From Argopecten irradians (lineage: Eukaryota > Mollusca > Bivalvia > Pectinida > Pectinidae), in assembly GCF_041381155.1 (NCBI RefSeq), contig NC_091147.1:32878909-32942908 (forward strand): 64,000 bases of DNA, written 5' to 3'. Shown piece by piece: positions 25,221-35,900 of this stretch. Made by a program: the position numbers and the translations under genes. Within the stretch, counting starts at the first letter, position 1; each line of letters begins with the position of its first letter. A model generated the notes under the pieces. It saw only the letters and a program-made list of their open reading frames with translations. It was not told the DNA's origin and did not search any database.

Positions 25221-25723
25221 ACACACAAGTTAAGTTAACGAACCAATGTTTTTCTGAAGCCTTATGTCCCACTGATAACGAAATCGAGAGGTAACATTGT
25301 ATAAACTGGGATGAACTTCCGGTTATGACGTCATCAAGATGGCCGCCATCTCGAATTTCACTAAAGATTGAAAAATAGTCATAACATTGACTTTTTTCAA
25401 CCGAAGAAGACAAATGAGGCATCAAAATGACCACAATAGAACATCAAATACATATCAGGACTATATAATCCAACACATGTAGTTATTTCTACGCAGGAAA
25501 TGAAAAAATCGGATTTCGTGCTAAAAAATGGTAATTTTTAAGCAAATTTTTCATATTTGGCTTGACGCAGCAAAAATGTTTGACGTCATAACCGGAAGTT
25601 CATCACAGTGTATACAATTTTACCTCTCAATTCGTAAACATTGGTTCGTTAAGTTGTAGAAAAACATTGGTTCGTTAAGTTGGGGGGGGGGGGGGGGGGG
25701 GGGGGTGTGCACGTTGACCCCCC
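25161..25723. mobile_element. Inverted-repeat element bounded by G/C homopolymer blocks
   Basis: Inside the homopolymer blocks the arms are inverted copies: AAGTTAACGAACCAATGTTT (about 25229) against AACATTGGTTCGTTAAGTTG (about 25662), and AACTTCCGGTTATGACGTCA (about 25313) against TGACGTCATAACCGGAAGTT (about 25580). The centre is near 25450. In the right arm the ATTGGTTCGTTAAGTTG block is duplicated. Non-coding. Confidence 0.75.
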
Positions 25724-26343
25724 TTAGATCCCGGCCTAAAGGATAGTAAATGTAGTAAAACCCAAGGCTTGCCAAGGGTTTTGCAACATTTTGTGATCCC
25801 GAGGGTAGAATATCCCTATCCTTCATATCCACTTATGAAAGAGTTTATTGCAATTTTACAACAATTATATCCCACCATTTTGAAATAAATTCGAAGAAAT
25901 CCACGGCTGAAGGTCAATTTTTCATACGTGATATTTTCAACATAAATTCTGTTGTTTGCATCTTTTATAGTAAAACCAGTCAAGTTTGTAAAAAAATGTT
26001 AAAATTTTACCGAAGAAATAGAAATTTTGCTGACGCTGTGACGTCATGAGGCTTTATTGCATGGGTAGCCATGTAAATACAGTCTCATGCGGCATGAGTG
26101 TATTGCCCTAGACCAGCCAGTATTACACCCGTAGGTATGAAAGAAACCACTATCTGATATGTATTCTGAATTGAAACTGGCTAGTTAAAACCTAAAGTTT
26201 GATATATTACACAATCAGCTTCCGATTAGTGTGTCAGTGTTTACTCTGACACATCCGTCCTATGTTGTGACCCTATGTGTTATCAGAAGTAACAGAGAGG
26301 TCTACGTTCACACACTCATATTGTCTATAGCCACTGACGCCAG
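25724..26343. other. Upstream region of the AADAC-like gene; possible non-coding first exon
   Basis: No coding sequence. A good 5' splice site, GACGCCAG|GTAGGT, at 26343/26344 lies upstream of the acceptor at 26778/26779 that precedes the AADAC start codon, so 5' UTR sequence could end at 26343. This is an inference; no TATA box or transcript evidence is available. Confidence 0.3.
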
Positions 26344-26778
26344 GTAGGTTTTCATCGTTTGTCAGTAATACATCCTTATTGTCAGTATTTTTTTAATGTT
26401 ATTTAGTATCTTTACTCCCAATGTAAATCGGATATGACTCCGAGTTTGCCTTGTCATAAACTTACTTTGCCGGAAGTATTCGGATACCTTAACTAGATTT
26501 CCTGAAAACAATCAGCAAACGGTCAGTAGTGAGGATATTATTGACCCATACAATGCGTAGTTTGTGCCACATTTTGTACTGTTGAAATTGGAAATCAAAT
26601 GTTAATTTCCACTGAATGGGTATTATCATTGATTCATTCAGATATTATCATTGATTCATTCAGATATTATCATGATATTCTTTATGACGATATATTATCA
26701 TTGATTTCAAGTGGGATCATTTCTGATGTTACTAAAGATTTCAGGTAAGATTATCTATGATATTGTTATTGATTACAG
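26344..26778. other. Presumed 5' UTR intron
   Basis: Contains a short tandem repeat at about 26625-26690 (ATTATCATTGATTCATTCAG, 2-3 copies). It ends with TTGATTACAG, a plausible acceptor 20 bases upstream of the ATG. Confidence 0.4.
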
Positions 26779-26798
26779 GTGACATCCTCTATATCATC

Positions 26799-26930
26799 AT
26801 GAATACCCGTTTGATGGTTGTCCTACTGGTAGGCGTGGCCTATTATGTATATTATCCCTTCCCGCCTGACGCCGATGCACCATGGAAACAGATGTTTTCT
26901 ATGGTCCTAATAAGGACGATAAATCACGTG
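26799..26930 (+). CDS. AADAC-like exon 1 (residues 1-44)
   Basis: ATG at 26799 follows an acceptor (TTGATTACAG) by 20 bases. An in-frame ATG at 26757 lies upstream of that acceptor and is ignored. The exon encodes the membrane anchor MNTRLMVVLLVGVAYYVYYP and ends in phase 0 at CACGTG|GTAAGA. Confidence 0.9.
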
Positions 26931-29900
26931 GTAAGATTCATAAATATTCATTGGAAGAGGGAGCTCAAAGATATGTTTTTAAAGACGTTATCTTTTTATC
27001 TGAAATATTGTATTTAATGTTTCATTATTTTTGTAAGATAACAATAATGATGGAAAATCCCTCCATATGAAATACAATGTACCTTTTGGTTTCATATTAA
27101 TATTGATCGTGTCAAAATCAAACCAAACATGTTAAAAGTATTGTTTCTTAGGAATTTTACTCATCTGGAGATTCGTTACATAATTTTACAGTGATTCAGA
27201 TTAGGGCTAAATTTAGGCCATTTTGTCCTAATATTTTTTAAAATCCTTAATTATTCTAATAGAGATTGTCCTAACAAAGTGCTCTCAGTATTTGTATATC
27301 AATCTGAAAAATTGAATTATATTATAAACATCAAATTGTTATTATATCATACAGTGTGTTTTTGAAGAAACCATCGGCTATTCGTCCACAATACAATGCA
27401 GACAATGGTTTTCTCGTGCTCTCGACACAAACCGTGGGGACCTGAGTGATACGGACCTTGAGGTAAGATTTAGTTATGAAATAAAGTACTTATCCTTAGA
27501 CGACATTGTTTACGTTTGATAAAGTCCAATTTTTAAGTGAATTTCCATAAGTGGTAATATTGAGAAAAGTGCATCGTCGGAGACCCACGGGTGATCGCAC
27601 TACACTAGGCTACACTTAGTAACGTTAGTGAATATATGGGTTACCGAGGATGAGAAAAGTGATAAGTTATATTTTAGCTGTAAACAAATTCTGAGAATAA
27701 GTATGTATCCATCCTCGATATTTCAGGGGTTACTATCACTGTTGTTATATCCACCCGCACAACTAAAGGTTCGGTGTGCTACAACAAATGACAAAGGTCA
27801 GGCGGCTAGCTACCAGATTAAGATACTCCCATGCATCCACATCATTCTCACGCTCATTTAAAATAAATACTGATAACGTTTATACGCAAAATTTACAAGA
27901 AGCAAAATGCCTCGTACTTGTATTAGTTATATTATATATTATAGCTATATTATAGCTAAAATAACTTCCTGAACCAAGAGTGTCTAAACTCCCTACCAGA
28001 TTAATTAATGTACCAACAATTTTATTCAACGTTAGCGTTACTATGGCGACATTCAATTGTCGGAAATCCAAATGTATTGTTAGTAATCATCTATATTAGA
28101 TAACATTTTCCACTAATCTTATGGTCGCGTGGAGGTCGATACAAATAGCATATGGACTTGGGCTTTACTCTTTTTAGAAATTACAACTAATATTAGTTTT
28201 GTAACGTCATACTGGCATTGATATTGTTGCACCATTGAACTCCTCCGTGCAAACGTTGAGTTCACCAGGGTAGTGTTCTATGGCCATCCTTTTTCTTGTT
28301 AGTAGCATGCGTTTCAAATGATCCTATTGACATTTGTTCAAAGAAACTATTTATTCAATATAAAGATTATGAATCTTTGATTCGATCAATATGGTGTTAA
28401 ACTACCATGGTGAATAAAAATGTACGACCTCAGTCATAATTTAAATTAATCAGAGTGGTATAACACGATAAAACAAATATTGGCTTCGACAAAGGCACAC
28501 ATTTTTGTACATTGATGATATAATATTTACATTTATGCTTTCTTTTTACTATGTAACCATACCAGGCAACTGGGCAATCGTTTACACTTGCGTAAACGCA
28601 GAGGTTGCCGCGCAAGAATACACACACCGAAACGCTGATTTCCGCAAGTACTTTGAATGCGCATTCGGTGAGGCCTATTGTATTTGTATTGAAAATATAC
28701 AATGCAGTGAATGTATGAATGTAATGGAAATTTTTAATTAAATATCAGGAAATAAAATATTGTATAAATGGAATGAAAAAAGATGAAGTTGAAGTCAGCT
28801 GTTCCGGGATTCCATCAATTGATCGGCTGTTACATCAATCGTATGGCGTTGAAAAATACGAAGTTTTATTTACCGGAACACTTAATTTAAAATGGTCAGT
28901 CGAGATGTAAATATAAGGAATGATGTTTATTTTTTGTTGTTTACTGGTGTGTAAACTACATAGGCAGGGGAAATCCTATGCCATTGCATCCACATAGGGA
29001 GTGAATGCAGTAACGCGCTCCACGGGATATGTAGATAGCTTCTGCTATTCATAGCCGCTATGAAAATTAGAAAAATACGTTCAATTCATATATTTACATT
29101 AGAATAATTTATGCTAATAAAAATATTGAAAGGTTATTATATTATATTTAAAATTATGACACCCATATACGACGAGAAACGAGATTAATGGAACAGCTGG
29201 ATGACAAAGTCGTTCCACAACGTCGCGTTTTCAAGCTTCCGCCTTCCGGTCGACCTTTTTAGCTCGCCTATTCGAAGAATAGGGGGAGCTAATGTTGTCA
29301 CCCCGGCGTCGGGGTCGGCGTCTGCGTCAGCGTTGGCGTCCCATTTCACGTTAAAGTTTTTGAGCAAGTTTCTGTTTCGTCAATTGTTTAAGCTTAAGTC
29401 ATCATAAATGTTTATGATTTTATTTTCCTAATGTGTATGGATGCTGAACGTGATAATACAACCATTTTGGGGGCCTTTAGGGGTTTTTGAGTCTGTTAAT
29501 TTGTCATATTTCCATGTTAAAGTTTTTGAGCAAGTTTCTATTTTGTCTATTGTTTAAGATTAAGTCATCATAAATGTTTATGATTTTATTTTCCTAATGT
29601 GTATGGATGCTGAACGTGATAATACAACCAATTTGGGGCCCTTTAGGGAGTTTTTGAGTCTGTTAATTTGTCATATTTCCATGTTTAAATAGTAAATACT
29701 TGTACATCAACTTCTTCTGAATAGGAGAGCTTTGCTGTTCTCCAACAGCTCTTGGTTTTTTTTTGCAAATTACAAACGATGAACAGAAAATATAGTTAAA
29801 ATAAGATTTGATTGAATTATTACAGTAAACCTAAGTTGATTCGATATCAAGAAACAACACATTAAAGATTATACATTAAAACATTATGGGAGACTATTTT

Positions 29901-32900
29901 TTATTGATATGAAACTGGCGTGATTTTTGAAATCAGCTGATCGATGCACGAGAATCGTTGTATTCATAGTGTTTTCATAGTGTTTTCATAGTGTTTTCAT
30001 AGTGTTTTCATAGGCAAATGTTGGTTTTTTTCATAGGCAAATGTTGGTTTTTTGTCAGTTGGTTGATTCATGTAGTTACGAAACACTCAGAATGTAGATA
30101 TATTGTATTAACCCTGGCTACGCTGCTGTAGGTAATTTGGTCTTTTGGTGCACATCAATAGAAGTTATTAGTCAGTTTTTATTCTCTCCTGAAATACCAC
30201 TACTACGACACAGGTGTGGATATCACAACATCCGGAACTCCTCCGGGAATAGATATTAGATAGATTCTCGCGATTATACCCGAAGAGTTCAGGATGGATA
30301 TCACAACAGTGTTGGTAACTCGTGGAATATCGCGGAAGTACTGTCCCTGAACACAGGGGGCCAACTCAATGAAAATGGATATTGTCATACATTGTTTTGT
30401 ATTTGGTGGATGGGCTGATGAGTATATATGACAGTCATGTGATTTTTTTTCCAAAAATACCAGATTTGAAAAATTATTAAAAAATCGGGATATTTACTAT
30501 AAAACAGAGAAAGGGACGACAGTCGCCATATTGGATTTTTTACCCCCACCTCGATTAAAGTTAATTTTTTCACAATAGTATACCTTTTTTCCTAGAGTCA
30601 TAGTCACGCATCAGTCCTCCGATAATCCATAATTACACACATACCATGCAAAAGCATATAAACGATGTCTATATAGTCAAACGCAATATTTTAATCCAAA
30701 ATTACCGGCGCTTTCTGACTTGTGACATCGAAAGCAACGTTCTAGTGAAGAGCGATTAGAGTGACTTCCCCTGCAATGTCATTCAATGGGTTTAGTCAGA
30801 GGTATTCCGATACGTTTTAATATTCAAATTTTCCGCGAAAACAAACGTATCGGAATATCTCTGATTAAACCCATTGAATTACACTGCAGGGGAAGTCACT
30901 CTAGTCGCTCTTTACTAGGACGTTGCTTTCGATGTCACAAGTCAGAAAGCGCCGGTAATTTTGGATTAAAATATTGCGTTTGACTATATAGACATCGTTT
31001 ATATGCTTTTGCATGGTATGTGTGTGATTATGGATTATCGGAGGACTGATGCGTGACTATGACTCTAGGAAAAAAGGTATACTATTATGAAAAAATTCAC
31101 TTTAATCGAGGTGGGGGTAAAAAATCCAATATGGCGACTGTCGTCCCTTTCTCTGTTTTATAGTAAATATCCCGATTTTTTAATAGTTTTTCAAATCTTG
31201 TATTTTTGGGAAAAAAATCACATGACTGTCATATATACTCATCAGTCCATCCATCAAATACAAAAATGAATGACAACATTCATTTTCATTGAGTTGGCCC
31301 CCTGTGTCCCTGAAGCCTAAGCACACTCCTCTGGACTAGCCACTGTTGTTTTGATAATGCATAGCTCATGTACAACTAGCTTATTAAGTCCATTTCTTTT
31401 CGTTGAGTTTTTTTTCTATGTGACTAGTAGTTTTCAACTTGATGCGCTTGGAAGCAGGTAGGGCGCTAGAATTGTACCTGCTGCATCTATTACATAATTG
31501 TAAAAGGATGTTTTATTTTCTCTTCTTCCAAACTTCTCCGTTGACACCGTCTCAATCTTGGCCTTTTGTTGAGCGCTCGCCCTTATGAGACAGACTCTCA
31601 ACCCCACTGTGTGTAGTATGTGGTGACAATAGTACAGCTCGCTAAAAAGAGCAAAATAATACTAATCATTCACAATCGATACTTTGTACCCCCCAAATTT
31701 TTTAAATGAAGCACACATACATCGATGTTTATACGCTGTTGTTACGTCACCACAGCGGAAACAGAGAGTGTTCGTTTCGAATGAAGTTTCGCGGCGGGAG
31801 ATTGTTACATCATTCATAAAGTTCAATTGATGTAGTCACAGGTAACCTTCATCAACAACATTCTCTCGAGTGCTGAAAGTCACTCCCAATAACAAGTGCA
31901 AATCCATGGCGCCTTTTGATTGGTCGGTCATGTTTAAACTTATGCTGCTGAAACTGTGATTGACATCAAATTTCATCAGACGCGTGTACCTATTTGAAAA
32001 CATTTTAAAAACCAAAATCGCTTCCACGAACAAAATGTATGTACATGATACACACGTCAGATTACATACGTTAGATAGCTCTCTGAGCGTAAGAAGGCAT
32101 AGGTGTGCACGTGTCCGAGGGCGGAAATGGGTCTATTTATTTTGATAAAATCTCTCGCCGTGAAACTTCATTCGAAACGAACCCTCTCTGTTTCCGCCGG
32201 GTTGAATTCATTGTATCATTTCGACACATTATACAAGATAAGTTTTTAGCAGACAACGTGTGTTTGTTTTTTTACTTAGTGACCTCTTTCCGACAGCGCA
32301 CATATGCTTCTCCTGTCCACTTGTGTTCTCGCCGTTCCGATGATAACAAACATTTTACCGACTTAACACATTAAACATATTGCTTGTCGGTATTTTTAAA
32401 TTTTCTTATTGCGGGTAAGTTTAAGTTTAGGATATCTAAGAAGTTACATAGCACTTGGCTTCTGTTTTCAACGGTGAAATCTAGAGTTATAGTCCCTTTA
32501 AAAGCAAGAAGATACTGACCATCTCCACGAATAATTCATGTTGTAGAGTACGAAACTTGTTTGTATCCGAAAAGATAACAGTATACATGTTTACAGGTGA
32601 CGGAACCTTTATTTGGTGGCGTAAAAGTTCGACTTTATACTCCGAAGGATTCCAACACAGGACGTAGAGGATTCGTGTATGTACATGGGGGTGGATGGTA
32701 TCTAGGAAGCGTCAGTAAGTATTTTTATTGATTTTTTTTATTTATATGCATTTATTTTTGCTTTACAAATCAAAAGAATCAGCTTTTGTGAAACATCGAG
32801 CGTCCTAACTACCGATCACTTGTTTATAGTCTAAAGTTCAAACGAGAACAAGCAAAAGAGAAGCTTTTAAATTCTCAGAAATTATATTGAATTTCACCCA

Positions 32901-35900
32901 CATGGTCTCATCAAGTATGGTCATCAAAGGAAAGTTAATTTAGGGAAGAATAAAGCTCCAATGTTCTTTTTAAAAACGCTTTCGTTTGTATCGATTTTGA
33001 TTTCGCCAAATCTAAAGACAAGACATTAATGCGAACACTATTTATCACATATCTAGCCTTTCCAGCCATGTTAGATCCGCTTAGTCCGCTAAACCTGCCT
33101 ATATTATTAGGTTTTTTTTTTTTTTCCCCCTAATATATAGTCAGCTCGCGGTACCTCTTAAAAATGTGAAATCGTAGGCCAGATTTGGCCTACGCTACGT
33201 CAGCGGCATATTTCTAATATATCGTCCATGCAATGCCGGGAAAACGTACACATACCTTTATATTGGGATCTTATGTACTCCTTTGCCCCCATGTTACATC
33301 CCATTTATGAAATTAAACAACTGTGTACAATGAAATACTTCCGAGACCCTTCTATTTCACACATTTGTAATGGCCGCCGTATACACATTTAGTAGAGCAA
33401 ACGGCAGCCAATCAACTTCGCTTCCGGTTTTATTTTTAAATATCCACGTGTAGTTGAAAGATAAACAAAATTCTACCGTGTATATGCTACATGTATATGC
33501 AACGTGAATATCGCGAAAGTTATGCGGTACCAGCAATAGTCGTGTTCAATTTGAATATTTGACAACATGTCGTGTATGTCGACCATGATTTTACTTTAAA
33601 AAACTCTAACTGGCTAGCATTTTGTTTATCTTTCAACTACACGTGGTTTTTTAAAAATAAAACCGGAAGCGAAGTTGATTGGCTGCCGTTTGCTCTACTA
33701 AATGTGTATACGGCGGCCATTACAAATGTGTGAAATAGAAGGGTCTCGGAAGTATTTCATTGTACACAGTTGTTTAATTTCATAAATGGGATGTAACATG
33801 GGGGCAAAGGAGTACATAAGATCCCAATATAAAGGTATGTGTACGTTTTTCCGGCATTGCATGGACGATATATTAGAAATATGCCGCTGACGTAGCGTAG
33901 GCCAAATCTGGCCTACGATTTCACATTTTTAAGAGGTACCGCGAGCTGACTATATATTAGGCAAAAAAAAAAAAAATAAAAAAAGCCTAATAATATAGCC
34001 TTTCCAGTTGATTAAGATCCGCTATGTATGATAACACTATTCATCACGTGTCTAGCCTGTTACATAGTCTGAAGGCCCGTTAGTCCGAAGGCCCAATAGT
34101 CTGAAGGCCTGTTAGTCCGAAGGCCCAATAGCCTGAAGGCCTGTTAGTCCGAAAGCCCAATAGTCTGAAGGCCTGTTAGTCCGAAGGCCCAATAGCCTGA
34201 AGGCCTGTTAGTCCGAAAGCCCAATAGTCTGAAGGCCCGTAAGTCCGAAGGCCAAATAGTCTGGAGGCCCAATACATGTAGTCCGAAGGCCCAATAGTCT
34301 GAAGGCCCTTTAGTCCGAAGGCCCAATAGTCTGAAAGCCCGTTAGTCCGAAGGCCCAATAGCCTGAAGGCCTGTTAGTCCAAAGGCCCGTTAGTCTGAAG
34401 GCCTATCAGGCCGTAGGGATAAAAGGGTTTTAGCTGACTATACATGTTACGTGATATTACTTGCGACCGAATTTATTTTGCACAAAAATGTTGATACCAC
34501 GTTTGTATTATATATGGGGCTATTTTGAATCAAAATGTTTCTTACATATCTGAGAAATGGTATCAATATGTCCATTTCTGCTGTTGTGATACATACTTAT
34601 CATTACTCCGTGTTTAGGTACGTTTGACGCCAAGACACGAGAGATTGCTAGAGCTCTGAAGGCTGTTGTTGTATCGATTGAGTAAGTACTGTAACGTAAA
34701 CAACTATTCACGTCAATTAAAAAAACACCATATTTTCAATTTGTTATTTTGAATGCTATATTATATCAATTTTAAAAACCTTGAACTTCGTTGATCATAC
34801 GAAAACACAAAAAAAAAACAAAAACAAGCAAGAAAAGCTAATGTTAAATTGAGAATAATTACCTGTATTTTTCAAAGTTACAGACTATTCCCGAAATAAT
34901 TGCCTGTATTTTTAACAGAAACAGACTAGCCCCGGAATAATTACCTGTATTTTCATCGTTACAAACTAGCCCCGGAATAATTACCTGTATTTCCCACAGA
35001 TACACATGAACCCCGGAACAATTACCTGTATTTTCCACAGTTACAGACTGGCCCCGGAATAATTACCTGCATTTTCCCCGATACAGACTAGCCCCAGAAT
35101 AATTACCTGTATTTCCCACAGATACACATATTAGCCCCGGAATTATTACCTGTGTTTTCCACAGATACAAACTAGCCCCGGAATAATTACCTGTATTTTC
35201 ACAGATACAGACTGGCCACGGAATAATTGCCTGTTTTTTCCACAGTTTCAAACTAGCCCCGGAATACTTACATTGTACCTGTATTTTCCCAGATACAGAC
35301 TAGCCCCGGGATAATTACCTGTATTTTCCACAAATACAGACTAGCCCCGTAATAATTACCTGGTTTTTTTCGTCAATACAGACTAGTCCCGGAGTAATTA
35401 CTTGTATTTTCCACAGTAATAGACTAGCCCCGGAATAATTACCTGTATTTTCGCAAAAATAGACTGGCCCCGGAATAATAACCTGTATTTCCCACAGATA
35501 CAGACTAGCCCCAGAATAAATACCTGTATTTTCAATAGATACAGACTTTTCCCGGAATTATTGCCTGTATTTTCCACAGCTTTAGACTGGCCCCGGAATT
35601 ATTATCTGTATTTTCCACAGATACAGACTAGCCCCGGAATAACTGCCTATATTTTCCACAGTTACAGACTGGCCCCGGAATATTTACCAGAATTTCCTAC
35701 AGATGCACATTGGTCCCAAAATAATCACCTGTATTTTCTACAAATACAGACTTACACCGGAATAATTACCCGTATTTTCACAGAAACAGACTGGCCCCGG
35801 AATAATTACCTGTATTTTCACATATACAGAATAGCCCCGGAATAATTACCTGTATTTTCTACAAATACAGACTAGCCCCGAAATAATTACCTGTATTTTC

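Larger units (their letters stand above)
27463..32596. other. AADAC-like intron 2
   Basis: Contains the dispersed repeat at about 28527-28960, the interspersed element at 29257-29755, an 11-bp repeat patch (TTTCATAGTG) at about 29965-30015 with a duplicated CATAGGCAAATGTTGGTTTT just after it, the 957-bp foldback element at 30351-31307, a SINE-like copy at about 31440-31620 and a small inverted-repeat element at 31753-32198. No additional exon was needed to keep the frame or the family alignment. Confidence 0.7.
32715..34617. other. AADAC-like intron 3
   Basis: Contains the 900-bp palindrome at 33099-33998 and the 16/32-bp array at 34066-34412. CCTTTCCAG...GATCCGC occurs just before (about 33058) and just after (about 34000) the palindrome, so part of the flank is duplicated. 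No extra exon seen. Confidence 0.7.

Noticed and set aside
25042..25832. Frames with poly-Gly or poly-Pro
   Set aside because: Products of the G and C homopolymer runs inside an inverted-repeat element.
30385..31269. Two frames encoding nearly the same peptide on opposite strands
   Set aside because: Mirror readings of the arms of the 957-bp palindrome, not a gene pair.
34144..35845. Frames across the 16-bp and 41-bp arrays
   Set aside because: Tandem repeat by-products; the AADAC family alignment needs none of them.
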